Source: an uncultured Ruminococcus sp. (lineage in GTDB: Bacteria; Bacillota; Clostridia; Oscillospirales; Ruminococcaceae). Taken from it: a stretch of DNA of 8,767 nucleotides. Shown here piece after piece: positions 1 through 7,764 of this stretch; the stretch's first letter is position 1, and every line of letters starts with the position of its first letter. Both the position numbers and the translations under genes were made by a program. The notes under the pieces were generated by a model. The model made no database searches. It saw only the letters and a list, made by a program, of their open reading frames with translations, and was not told the origin of the DNA. The stretch covers positions 1 to 8,767 of the forward strand of contig CAMNFW010000074.1 in NCBI GenBank assembly GCA_946537565.1. The letters run 5' to 3'.

Positions 1-1186
1 AAAAGGCTATTTGCAGGTTTAAACCGCCGGTATATGCATTAACGTCAATGACTTCCCCTGCGAAATACAGTCCGCTTACCAGCTTTGAGCTCATAGTCTT
101 CGGGTCGATCTCCTTTATTGGTATGCCGCCGCTGGTGATTATTGCCTCGTCAATGGGACGGAAGCCGGATATCCTCACAGGAAAAGCTTTTATCAGCTCT
201 GCCAGCTTTCGGCGCTGCTCACGGGTGATGCCGTTTATTTTTTGCTCCGGCGGAATCCCTGACAGCCTTATTATCACCGGTATAAGCTTTGCCGGAAGCA
301 GTTTTCTGATGCCGTTTATCAGGTCACGGTTGAGATTTTCGCTGAAATCACGCTGTATCCTTGCGTCCAGCTGTTCCGGCGAAAGACCTGGTTTAAGGTC
401 TATGCTCAAGGTATACCGTCCTGGCTGCATATCCCGTATCACTGAGCTGGCGCTCAGTACAAGAGGACCGCTCACACCAAAATGCGTGAACAGCATTTCT
501 CCCAGTTCGCTGAATATGCTTTTTTTGCCGTCATATACGCTCAGGGTGACATTTCTCAGCGAAAGTCCCATCATTTCGGCACAGTATTTATCCGGCGATA
601 CCATTGGCACAAGGCTGGGTTTCAGTTCAGTGACCGTATGACCGGCAGAACGTGCCAGCTCATAGCCGTCGCCGTCCGAACCGGTCTTAGGATATGACAT
701 TCCTCCGCAGGCGATCAGCACTGAACCGCTGCGGTACTCTTCGCCGCCGGCTTTTACACCGCAGCAAACACCGTTTTCAATTATAAGGCTGCGGACACGC
801 TTGTTTATTATTTTTACATTAAGCCGCTTCATTTCTCTTTCAAAAGCATCAACAATATCCTCAGCCTTGTCACTGACCGGAAATACTCTGTTCCCACGCT
901 CAGTCTTAAGTGGGACTCCCAGCTCTTCAAAAAAAGCCATTGTATCCGCCGGCTCAAAATTTGAAAAAGCACTGTAGAGAAACCTTGGATTTACCGGGAT
1001 ATTATTAAGATGCTCCTGGACTGAGGAATTGTTTGTCACGTTGCAGCGGCCTTTGCCGGTTATTCTGAGCTTTCTGCCGATATTTACATTCCGCTCAAAT
1101 ACTGCAACGCTCTTCCCGAAGCGTGCTGCCTGGACAGCTGCCATACAGCCTGCTGCCCCGGCTCCGATTATTATAACGTCAGTCAT
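1..1186 (-). CDS. HI0933/YhiN-family FAD-binding flavoprotein (C-terminus beyond window)
   Basis: Predicted soluble NAD(P)/FAD-dependent oxidoreductase of the HI0933 (YhiN) family. Members are variously annotated as aminoacetone oxidase-like or BaiN-like, and the true substrate is generally unknown. The visible 395 residues start with MTDVIIIGAGAAG, a Rossmann dinucleotide-binding motif (GxGxxG, residues 8-13). The family hallmark GRKLRITGKGRCNVTN follows at residues 37-52. Near the edge is the conserved FAD-binding C-terminal segment GLYFAGEVIDVNAYTGGLNL. Family length is about 400-420, so only some 10-25 residues should be missing. I translated the frame by hand on the minus strand and saw no internal stop. 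The ATG at 1186-1184 is preceded by GAAAGGTG. The start lies inside the end of the DUF3006 gene (ATGACTGA, 8-nt overlap), which implies translational coupling as the last visible gene of the operon. Family confidence is high; substrate is unknown. Confidence 0.93.
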   Translation of the reverse strand, partial: MTDVIIIGAGAAGCMAAVQAARFGKSVAVFERNVNIGRKLRITGKGRCNVTNNSSVQEHLNNIPVNPRFLYSAFSNFEPADTMAFFEELGVPLKTERGNRVFPVSDKAEDIVDAFEREMKRLNVKIINKRVRSLIIENGVCCGVKAGGEEYRSGSVLIACGGMSYPKTGSDGDGYELARSAGHTVTELKPSLVPMVSPDKYCAEMMGLSLRNVTLSVYDGKKSIFSELGEMLFTHFGVSGPLVLSASSVIRDMQPGRYTLSIDLKPGLSPEQLDARIQRDFSENLNRDLINGIRKLLPAKLIPVIIRLSGIPPEQKINGITREQRRKLAELIKAFPVRISGFRPIDEAIITSGGIPIKEIDPKTMSSKLVSGLYFAGEVIDVNAYTGGLNLQIAF

Positions 1187-1394
1187 TTTCACCTTTCAGC
1201 AGTCTGGAAAGCTTCTCCCTGACCGCATTGCTGAGATTTAATGTATTTTCCTTATCAATAGAATATCTGCCGTTTTCACAGATTATGCAGTCCCCTTCCT
1301 TTGCACCGGAGGGTATGAAGGAACGGTTGATATTTATCATTCCTTCATCAGTTTCTACAACAACATATTCTCCTTCAAACCTGTCAATGATCAT
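1179..1394 (-). CDS. DUF3006 domain-containing small protein
   Basis: Small cytoplasmic-looking protein of 71 residues with no signal peptide or membrane segment. It starts MIIDRFEGEYVVVET and has the short beta-rich pattern of DUF3006: a DRFEGxxVVVE strand, a NxxRSFIPSGAKEGD turn in the middle (about residues 23-35), and a Lys/Arg-rich helical tail. Its molecular function is not known. From memory, DUF3006 genes often sit directly beside ComEC-like metallo-beta-lactamase genes, as here, so a helper or regulatory role for that protein is plausible but inferred. The start overlaps the stop of the upstream gene by ATGA (1391-1394), and AAAGGAG lies 6 nt before the ATG. The 3' end overlaps the flavoprotein start by 8 nt. 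These tight overlaps argue it is a genuine gene despite its size. Confidence 0.87.
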   Translation of the reverse strand: MIIDRFEGEYVVVETDEGMININRSFIPSGAKEGDCIICENGRYSIDKENTLNLSNAVREKLSRLLKGEND

Positions 1395-2368
1395 AACTTG
1401 CTCCTTTCCGTCCTGACGGTAAGCTCTTCGCCGTCGGACTCGAATATTACTGACCCGTTAAGATCAGTGCGGTAGATCTTGTCAGTGTATTTTTCAAGCT
1501 TTTCCAGTGTGATATCCTCCGGGTGACCATAGCTGTTTCCGGCACCGCAGGAAATGACCGCATAGTCAGGCTCTGCAATATCCAGAAATTCCGAAGTCGA
1601 AGATGTGGAGCTGCCGTGATGACCGACCTTCAGCACGCTTGCATGGCGCAGAACTCCTGCATCTATCATTTCCTTTTCAGATTTTTTCTCAGCATCACCA
1701 GTAAAGAGAAAGCTGCTTTTGCCGTGGGTCAAATATATACATATGGAATAATTATTCATATTCCCATAATCTTCGCCCTGTGGAGCAATGACCCGGCATA
1801 CTGCATCTCCGAGGCTGATCTGCTGGTAAAGCTCAGCTTCTTTTAGTTTAATATTCTTCTCATCTATAACATCAAGCAGCGACATGAAATACCTCTGGGC
1901 TGTCATATCATTGTCCGAAACATGAGGAATAAGCACTTCTCCTATTTCAAAGCTTTCAGCTATTTTATACATACCGCCCATGTGATCGGAGTGGATATGA
2001 GTTCCTATCAGATGATCAATTTTCTCAATGCCAAGTTTTTTCAGTTCAGCAGAAACACTGGCTGCCTCTGAGGCTTCACCGCAGTCGATAAGCATTGTAC
2101 TGCCGCCGCAGGTGATAAGAGTGCAGTCTCCCTGTCCTACATCAACGAACCGGACAACAAGCCTGTCCTCCGGAACTGTTTCTGACTCAGGAGATATATC
2201 CACAAAACTCAGTACAAGACATACTGAAAAGAATACAGCGAGAAGAAGATGTATTATTTTCTTTTTCCGGTTTTTTTCTTTCCTGTAGTCTTTGGTCTGT
2301 CCGACGATCTCTTCATAGATCTGCTGCTGTTCTTCGCTGAGGCCTTTGAAGTTTTTTTGCTTTGCCAT
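1391..2368 (-). CDS. Membrane-anchored ComEC-like metallo-beta-lactamase-fold hydrolase
   Basis: A 325-residue protein related to the C-terminal metallo-beta-lactamase domain of the ComEC/Rec2 DNA-uptake channel, but without the ComEC channel segments. Residues 1-37 are charged and cytoplasmic-looking (RKEKNRKKK just before the membrane), and residues 38-57 form one hydrophobic helix. By the positive-inside rule the catalytic domain (about 70-325) should face outside. Metal-site features are visible: DVGQGDC (76-82), THIHSDH (123-129, the HxHxDH motif), GDA (224-226, candidate bridging Asp225) and GHHGS (249-253). In ComEC this domain is proposed to be a nuclease acting on the non-imported strand. 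Related stand-alone proteins are usually annotated only as MBL-fold hydrolases, so the substrate is open. The start is supported by AAGGCGGTGA 6 nt upstream. The first 115 nt overlap the end of ygiQ in another frame, and the stop overlaps the DUF3006 start. Confidence 0.92.
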   Translation of the reverse strand: MAKQKNFKGLSEEQQQIYEEIVGQTKDYRKEKNRKKKIIHLLLAVFFSVCLVLSFVDISPESETVPEDRLVVRFVDVGQGDCTLITCGGSTMLIDCGEASEAASVSAELKKLGIEKIDHLIGTHIHSDHMGGMYKIAESFEIGEVLIPHVSDNDMTAQRYFMSLLDVIDEKNIKLKEAELYQQISLGDAVCRVIAPQGEDYGNMNNYSICIYLTHGKSSFLFTGDAEKKSEKEMIDAGVLRHASVLKVGHHGSSTSSTSEFLDIAEPDYAVISCGAGNSYGHPEDITLEKLEKYTDKIYRTDLNGSVIFESDGEELTVRTERSKL

Positions 2369-4194
2369 GATCTGTCACCGCCTTTACCGGATCTGACCTG
2401 ACGGTCGTCCTCCACAAGACATTTAGGTGAAGAACCGATAAGGTCATATCTTCCGGCTTTTTTCAGTGCTTCAAGGACTATCTCCCTGTTCTGGGGACGG
2501 AAGTATTGCAGTAAAGCACGCTGCATAGCCTTTTCCCTGGGAGTTTTCGGTACATAGACCTTTTCAAGGGTATATGGGTCAAGCTCAGTATAAAACATAC
2601 AGGTAGATATCGTGCCGGGAGTAGGATAAAAGTCCTGAACCTGCTCCGGGCGTATCTTGTTCTCTTTCAGGAAAAGCGCAAGATCAATGGCTTCGTTCAG
2701 GGTACTTCCGGGGTGTGAGGACATAAGATACGGCACAAGATACTGCTCCTTGCCGATCCCCTTTGTTATCTCATAGAACCGCTTCTGAAACGCCTTGTAA
2801 GCTTCGATATGAGGCTTTCCCATTTTGTCCAGCACCACTGCCGAGCAATGCTCAGGAGCGACCTTAAGCTGACCGCTGACATGATATTTTATAAGCTCAC
2901 GCATAAACTCGTCATTTTTATCCTGCATGAGATAGTCATATCTGATGCCGGAGCGTATAAATACACGCTTAACACCTTTGACCTTGCGTATTTTTCTCAG
3001 CAGTGCAAGGTATTCACTGTGGTCAGCCTTAAGAGCCGGACAGGGTGTTGGCGCAAGACACTTTTTCCCCATGCACAGTCCTTTGCTCAGCTGCTTTTCA
3101 CAGGAAGTATGGCGGAAATTAGCTGTAGGTCCGCCTACATCATGGATATAGCCTTTGAAATCCGGCATCTGAGTAATACGCTCAGCCTCCGCAAGAACCG
3201 ATTCCTCACTGCGGACTGTAACACGTCTTCCCTGATGAAGTGCGATCGAACAGAAATTGCAATAGCCGAAGCAGCCTCTGTTATGAGTTATGGAAAATCT
3301 CACCTCTTCAATACCGGGAACACCGCCGAGAGCCTCATATGACGGGTGATAAGCACGGGTATACGGCAGGCTATAAATATGATCAAGCTCTTCTGTAGTA
3401 AGGCTCAGCGCCGGCGGATTCTGCACCAGCATCATATTGCCGTGGCGCTGGATAATGGTTTTTCCATAGACCTCGTCCTGCCAGTCGTACTGGATCTTTG
3501 TAGCCTTTGCATACTCCGTCTTATTTTCCCTGACCTGCTCGAAGGAAGGACACTGCGCTGCTCCCAGAGGAGTATTCACCGGTTCTGTCATATAGCAAGT
3601 TCCCCGGATATCGTGCATTTCCTTTATACTCTCTCCGGCAGCAAGTCTTGTGCATATCTCCTGTATCTGATGCTCGCCCATGCCGTACATCAGCAGATCA
3701 GCTCCGCTGTCTGCCAGAACAGAACGTCTGACAGCATCGTCCCAGTAGTCATAATGAGCAAAACGGCGGAGAGAAGCCTCCAGTCCGCCTATCGCTATCG
3801 GTACATCTCCGAAGTATTCCCTCAGCTTCTGACAATATACGATAACGGCTCTGTCCGGCCGTTTTCCTGCTGCACCGCCTGGTGTATAAGCATCATCGGA
3901 GCGCTTGCGTTTTGCAGCGGTATAATGTGCGACCATTGAGTCGATATTTCCGGATGTTACAAGAAACGCATACTTTGGAGCGCCGAATCTGCGGAAGTCT
4001 CTGTCTGTATGCCAGTCCGGCTGTGATATTATCCCCACTGTAAATCCCAGGGATTGTATCAATCTTGTGACGATCGCTGCACCGAAGCTTGGATGGTCAA
4101 CATAAGCATCGCCGGTTATGTAGATGAAATCGAACTGTTCGATCCCAAGCTCGTCCATTTCTTTTTTTGTTGTCGGGAGAAACCCCTCATACAA
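2254..4194 (-). CDS. ygiQ: YgiQ family radical SAM protein (UPF0313)
   Basis: Cytoplasmic iron-sulfur radical SAM enzyme of unknown reaction. Numbered from the upstream GTG at 4203, the N-terminal YgiQ-specific region covers about residues 5-290 (FLPTTKKEMDELG, then GDAYVDHPSFG). The radical SAM core has CFGYCNFC, giving the CxxxCxxC cluster ligands C311, C315 and C318. A second cysteine group (C368, C377, C382, C388) could bind another metal centre. The C-terminal DUF3362-like part ends near residue 597 (DLIGSSPKCLV). A Lys/Ser/Arg-rich tail of about 50 residues follows, and its last 38 residues are encoded in the region overlapping the next gene. I chose the TTG at 4194-4192 as start because the GTG at 4203 lies inside the Shine-Dalgarno sequence; this gives 646 residues instead of 649. 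The gene begins 42 nt after ftsK. Family assignment is very secure; function in the cell is unknown. Confidence 0.95.
   Translation of the reverse strand: MYEGFLPTTKKEMDELGIEQFDFIYITGDAYVDHPSFGAAIVTRLIQSLGFTVGIISQPDWHTDRDFRRFGAPKYAFLVTSGNIDSMVAHYTAAKRKRSDDAYTPGGAAGKRPDRAVIVYCQKLREYFGDVPIAIGGLEASLRRFAHYDYWDDAVRRSVLADSGADLLMYGMGEHQIQEICTRLAAGESIKEMHDIRGTCYMTEPVNTPLGAAQCPSFEQVRENKTEYAKATKIQYDWQDEVYGKTIIQRHGNMMLVQNPPALSLTTEELDHIYSLPYTRAYHPSYEALGGVPGIEEVRFSITHNRGCFGYCNFCSIALHQGRRVTVRSEESVLAEAERITQMPDFKGYIHDVGGPTANFRHTSCEKQLSKGLCMGKKCLAPTPCPALKADHSEYLALLRKIRKVKGVKRVFIRSGIRYDYLMQDKNDEFMRELIKYHVSGQLKVAPEHCSAVVLDKMGKPHIEAYKAFQKRFYEITKGIGKEQYLVPYLMSSHPGSTLNEAIDLALFLKENKIRPEQVQDFYPTPGTISTCMFYTELDPYTLEKVYVPKTPREKAMQRALLQYFRPQNREIVLEALKKAGRYDLIGSSPKCLVEDDRQVRSGKGGDRSWQSKKTSKASAKNSSRSMKRSSDRPKTTGKKKTGKRK
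2375..2384 (-). promoter_or_regulatory. Ribosome binding site for the metallo-beta-lactamase gene, inside ygiQ
   Basis: The minus strand reads AAGGCGGTGA, nine of ten positions matching the ideal AAGGAGGTGA, followed by CAGATC and the ATG at 2368-2366. It lies within the ygiQ coding sequence and supports the upstream start. The 115-nt gene overlap is therefore probably real and not a start-calling error. Confidence 0.75.
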
Positions 4195-4197
4195 GCT

Positions 4198-4207
4198 GAT
4201 CACCTCC
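4198..4207 (-). promoter_or_regulatory. Ribosome binding site that decides the ygiQ start
   Basis: The minus strand reads GGAGGTGATC, a 10-nt match to the complement of the usual 16S rRNA 3' end. An in-frame GTG at 4203-4201 is part of this match, so it cannot be the start served by it, and no other purine-rich site lies upstream. The in-frame TTG at 4194-4192 is 8 nt after GGAGG, an ideal distance. It gives an N-terminus (YEGFLPTTKKEM) that fits the short N-termini of the family. Confidence 0.75.
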
Positions 4208-4236
4208 AGTTGCTGTTTTAAAGATCAAATATTTTA

Positions 4237-7044
4237 TCATTCATCGCTGTCATCTTCCAGCTGACGCATCTTCCACTCATCAAACTGCATCTTGCTCATA
4301 TAAACCTTTCTTGGCTTTGAACCCTCGCTGGGACCGATGATCCCTCTCTCCTCCAGCTCATCCATAATGCGTGAGGCTCTTGCATAGCCCAGCTTTAATT
4401 TTTTCTGAAGCATAGTGGTAGAAAGCTGACCGTTGCCTACTGCAACCTCAGCTGCCTTTACGATATAATCCTCATCAGTTACAGGCTCGCCGGAGTCTGC
4501 ACCGCCGTGATCGTTTTTATTCTGAGGAGTATAGCTTTCAACAGCATTGGTTATACCGTCATCATAGCGTACTTCGCCCTGTGATTTGATAAATGACAAT
4601 GTAGCCTCAATATCTGACTGAGAAGCAAAGCAGCCCTGAACTCTCACAGGTTTGCCGATTCCTATTGGCATATACAGCATATCGCCGTTGCCGAGAAGCT
4701 TATCTGCGCCGCCCATATCTATAATGGTTCTGGAATCCACCTGGGACATAACCGAAAGAGCGATACGGCTTGGGATATTTGCCTTGATAAGACCAGTGAT
4801 AACATCAGTTGTTGGTCTCTGAGTAGCTATGACAAGGTGCATACCGGCTGCACGACCCATTTGTGCAAGACGGCAGATAGAATCCTCCACCTCTTTGCCG
4901 GCGACAAGCATCATATCAGCCAGCTCGTCAATAAATATAACTATCTGCGGCATTGGTTCCAGTTCATCGTCCATTTCTGCTAAATCATTGAAAGAACGCA
5001 GATCGTTAGCACCGTTGTCAGCAAAGATCTGATAGCGGCGCATCATCTCAAGAACCGCCCAGTTAAGCGCACCGGGAGCTTTTTTCGCATCAGTGATTAT
5101 AGGTGTCAGAAGATGAGGAATGCCGTCAAAGACCTTGAATTCAACGATCTTCGGGTCAATGAGGATCACCTTAACCTCGTCAGGCTTAGCGTTATAAAGT
5201 ATGCTCATGATGATCGAACGGGTGCAGACCGATTTACCGGAACCTGTAGTTCCTGCGATTATAACATGAGGCATTTTGGCGATATCTCCAACGATAGCAT
5301 TACCGGTGATATCCTTTCCGACAGCAAAAGCCAGCTTGCTTTTTGAGTTTCTGAACTCAGAGGAAGACAGGATCTCCCGGAGAGTTACGGTGTCCTTATT
5401 AATGTTCGGGACTTCTATGCCGACAGCAGCCTTTCCGGGAACAGGCGCTTCGATTCTTACGCCCTGAGCAGCAAGGCTGAGGGCAATATCGTCCTCAAGT
5501 CCACGGATCTTGTTAACTCTTACACCGGTGCCCGGCTGTATCTCATATCTTGTTATAGCAGGACCACGGTAGATATTTCTGATCTTGACTTCAATGTTGA
5601 AGCTTTTGAAAGTAGAAACGATAGTGTCAGCCTTTTCACGCATTTCAGCCGCAGCCTCTGCGCTGTTCGAGCGGACATCAGGCGGAGTAAGAAGATCAAG
5701 TCCGGGGAGTATGTATATTGGTGTCAGCTCCTTCGGTTTCTCTTCAACAGGCTGACCGGCAGAAGCCGCATCGCTTTTAGCTTTTTCAGCCGCAGCCTTA
5801 TTTATAAGTCTTTCCAGCTCATCGTCATCGCAATTATTCTGAGGCTGTTCAGCCTGTTTTTTAGCATTTTCCTTCTTACGTCTTTCTCTTTCAGCTTCAA
5901 GCTCTGGAATAAGCGGGATATCATCATCAATTACGGATCCCTTTTTATCCGGCTCAGGCTTTGGCTTGGAAACTGGAGCAAAATCCGGTATATCCAGCTG
6001 TTCCTCAGGTTTCTGAGTAAAAAACTGCTGCTCATCTGGAAGAGGTATATCCATAACGAAACCGTTTTCATCAGGAACTCCTCTTAGTTCTGTTTTTTGT
6101 TTGACCGGTGATTCAGAAACATCATCATAATTATGGGCAGCCTGACGGTTCCGGTTATTTGCAAGCTCAATGGCTTCAAGATCCTCATCAAAGCTTTTTC
6201 GTTCAGCGTCCTCAGCGTTTTCGTCCTCATCTTCATCATCAAAGGCATCGCTGAAATCACCGCCCATTATCATGCAGTGAATGCCAAAAAGACATCTTCC
6301 CATAAACCTGAAAGGCTTGGCTATAAATTTGAAAAAGTCCAGAACATCGGTATTTGTCATTAGCAGACCAATGGCGATCGACAGTATGAAAAACGTTATC
6401 CTTGCACCGGTTCTGCCGAGTGCTTTTATTAGAAGCCCGCCGATCGGCAGAGCAAAAACTCCACCGCCCTTAAAATTTTTTCCCTCCTTGAAAAGCTCAG
6501 GGACACATTTTAATCCGCTGCCGGGAATATCACCGTTAAGGTATATCTGTATTCCGCCGCAGAGCAGAAGAACAAGTATCAGTGAGTAATGTATAAGCCT
6601 GCCAGCCATTTCGGCTTCTTCCTTTTTCGAGCCGATATACAGGGCAAAACCCATAAGCACCAGCGGTACGAGATAGGCTGCGAAGCCGAATATGCCAAAC
6701 ATAAAATCGTGCATCATTCTCCAGCCGGAGCTGCCGGGTATCACCGACATGAGAAATATTATAAGACCTGTCGAAAAAAGCATTACCGAACCACGAAGAT
6801 AGCTGTTATCCGGCGGAAATACCGGATCCGGTATATCCTCATAGGGTGAACGGGCATAGCTGCTCTTGGGAGCTTCCTCAGCTTCCGCATCTTCAGCTGC
6901 CGAACGTTTCTTCTTAGGCTTTGCGGCATCAGCGTCATCAGCGGCGGCAGCCTTTTTTTTAGGCTTAGGCTCCTCGCCGCCACGTTTTTTCGGCTGAGTA
7001 TCCTCAGCAGTTTTTTTCTTTGTTGACTTAGTTTTTTCTGCCAT
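4237..7044 (-). CDS. ftsK: FtsK/SpoIIIE family DNA translocase
   Basis: Septum-located ATP-driven DNA pump that clears and sorts chromosome ends at division or, in sporulating relatives, moves the chromosome into the forespore. The 935 residues show the full family layout. An N-terminal low-complexity stretch (1-60) has alternating Lys-rich (KPKKK) and Ala/Asp/Glu-rich blocks. Hydrophobic membrane segments lie between about 85 and 232. An acidic, charged linker (about 265-440; DDEDEDENAEDAE at 269-281) precedes the alpha/beta RecA-like motor, about 440-825. Walker A is GTTGSGKS (598-605) and Walker B is IVIFIDELAD (701-710, D706/E707). A C-terminal winged-helix gamma domain (about 855-920) would read orientation sequences in DNA. 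The ATG at 7044 has GGAGG 6 nt upstream. It follows the tepA-like gene by 33 nt, an arrangement resembling tepA-spoIIIE in Bacillus subtilis. FtsK versus SpoIIIE cannot be told from sequence alone. Confidence 0.97.
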   Translation of the reverse strand: MAEKTKSTKKKTAEDTQPKKRGGEEPKPKKKAAAADDADAAKPKKKRSAAEDAEAEEAPKSSYARSPYEDIPDPVFPPDNSYLRGSVMLFSTGLIIFLMSVIPGSSGWRMMHDFMFGIFGFAAYLVPLVLMGFALYIGSKKEEAEMAGRLIHYSLILVLLLCGGIQIYLNGDIPGSGLKCVPELFKEGKNFKGGGVFALPIGGLLIKALGRTGARITFFILSIAIGLLMTNTDVLDFFKFIAKPFRFMGRCLFGIHCMIMGGDFSDAFDDEDEDENAEDAERKSFDEDLEAIELANNRNRQAAHNYDDVSESPVKQKTELRGVPDENGFVMDIPLPDEQQFFTQKPEEQLDIPDFAPVSKPKPEPDKKGSVIDDDIPLIPELEAERERRKKENAKKQAEQPQNNCDDDELERLINKAAAEKAKSDAASAGQPVEEKPKELTPIYILPGLDLLTPPDVRSNSAEAAAEMREKADTIVSTFKSFNIEVKIRNIYRGPAITRYEIQPGTGVRVNKIRGLEDDIALSLAAQGVRIEAPVPGKAAVGIEVPNINKDTVTLREILSSSEFRNSKSKLAFAVGKDITGNAIVGDIAKMPHVIIAGTTGSGKSVCTRSIIMSILYNAKPDEVKVILIDPKIVEFKVFDGIPHLLTPIITDAKKAPGALNWAVLEMMRRYQIFADNGANDLRSFNDLAEMDDELEPMPQIVIFIDELADMMLVAGKEVEDSICRLAQMGRAAGMHLVIATQRPTTDVITGLIKANIPSRIALSVMSQVDSRTIIDMGGADKLLGNGDMLYMPIGIGKPVRVQGCFASQSDIEATLSFIKSQGEVRYDDGITNAVESYTPQNKNDHGGADSGEPVTDEDYIVKAAEVAVGNGQLSTTMLQKKLKLGYARASRIMDELEERGIIGPSEGSKPRKVYMSKMQFDEWKMRQLEDDSDE

Positions 7045-7077
7045 TTTATCCTCCAGAATTTGTTCAACACATTTATA

Positions 7078-7752
7078 TTAATTATATCTTTTTTCTGTGT
7101 GTTCTATCATATCATAAAGACAATCCAAAGCATCGCTCAGACTTCCTACGCTGTCGATAAGTCCCTTGTCAACAGCCTCTTTTCCGTCAAGAACCGTACC
7201 AATATCCATGACCAGCTCATCGGTATTCATCATCAGTTTTCTCAGCTCCTGAGGCTTCATGTTGCTGTTGGCAGTGACAAAATCCGTGATCTTGTCCTGC
7301 ATACGCTGAAAATAGCTCAGTGTCTGAGGAACTCCCAGCACTGTTCCGTTCATCCTTACCGGATGGATAGTCATAGAAGCGGTGGAAGCGATAAACGATC
7401 TCTTCGCACTTACCGCAAGAGGCACACCGATAGAATGTCCGCCGCCCAGCACCAGGGATACAGTCGGAGTTTTCATGCCTGCTATCATCTCTGCTATAGC
7501 AAGTCCGGCTTCCACATCTCCGCCCACTGTGTTCAGGATTATAAGCAGGCCTTCAACCGAACGGTCCTGCTCAATAGCCACAAGTGCCGGTATTATATGC
7601 TCATACTTGGTGGTTTTGTTGTTTTCAGCAAGGATATAATGTCCCTCGACCTGCCCTATAACGGTAAGGCAATGTATCAGATGCTTTGAATCCGGAAGCA
7701 CCGAAATACCGTTATCTTCCGCTTTTTCCGGAATATTTTTCTCATTATCCAT
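7078..7752 (-). CDS. tepA: TepA-type ClpP-fold serine protease
   Basis: A 224-residue ClpP/crotonase-fold protein of the TepA (YmfB) type, known in Bacillus subtilis as translocation-enhancing protein and encoded close to spoIIIE. Features visible: IHCLTVIGQVEGH (26-38), the family signature NKTTKYEHIIPALVAIEQ (45-62), LNTVGGDVEAGLAIAEMI (73-90), the nucleophile-elbow-like GGGHSIGVPL (103-112, candidate Ser107) and SMTIHPVRM (126-134, candidate His130). DIGT at 183-186 offers a candidate third triad residue, Asp183, though this region does not align simply with ClpP. There is no signal peptide and no ATPase-docking partner nearby, so action in the cytoplasm is likely. The ATG at 7752 has AGGAG 9 nt upstream. 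It is the first gene of the operon, about 75 nt from the predicted transcription start, and precedes ftsK by 33 nt. The small ylzJ gene found between the two in Bacillus has no room here. Confidence 0.92.
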   Translation of the reverse strand: MDNEKNIPEKAEDNGISVLPDSKHLIHCLTVIGQVEGHYILAENNKTTKYEHIIPALVAIEQDRSVEGLLIILNTVGGDVEAGLAIAEMIAGMKTPTVSLVLGGGHSIGVPLAVSAKRSFIASTASMTIHPVRMNGTVLGVPQTLSYFQRMQDKITDFVTANSNMKPQELRKLMMNTDELVMDIGTVLDGKEAVDKGLIDSVGSLSDALDCLYDMIEHTEKRYN

Positions 7753-7764
7753 ATCAGTATTCTC

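Noticed and set aside
48..641. 197-codon plus-strand open frame
   Set aside because: It lies opposite the flavoprotein, whose minus-strand translation carries clear family motifs. The plus frame gives a composition with no recognisable domain and no ribosome binding site.
1391..2368. Full-length ComEC competence channel
   Set aside because: Only one membrane helix and the hydrolase domain are present; the multi-helix channel region is missing.
2809..3939. Plus-strand open frames of 177 and 197 codons
   Set aside because: They are antisense to the YgiQ-type gene, which is conserved throughout. The predicted proteins show no domain, and no promoter or ribosome binding site precedes them.
4195..4236. 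Terminator between ftsK and ygiQ
   Set aside because: The gap is A/T-rich but has no GC-rich hairpin followed by a T run on the minus strand.
4237..7044. Conjugative-element FtsK/TraB-type ATPase
   Set aside because: The multi-helix N-terminus, acidic linker, C-terminal winged helix and neighbouring tepA-like gene all fit the housekeeping chromosome translocase, and no integration or relaxase genes are nearby.
7060..7689. 209-codon plus-strand open frame
   Set aside because: It covers the tepA-like gene on the other strand. The minus-strand protein is highly family-like, so this frame is a shadow.
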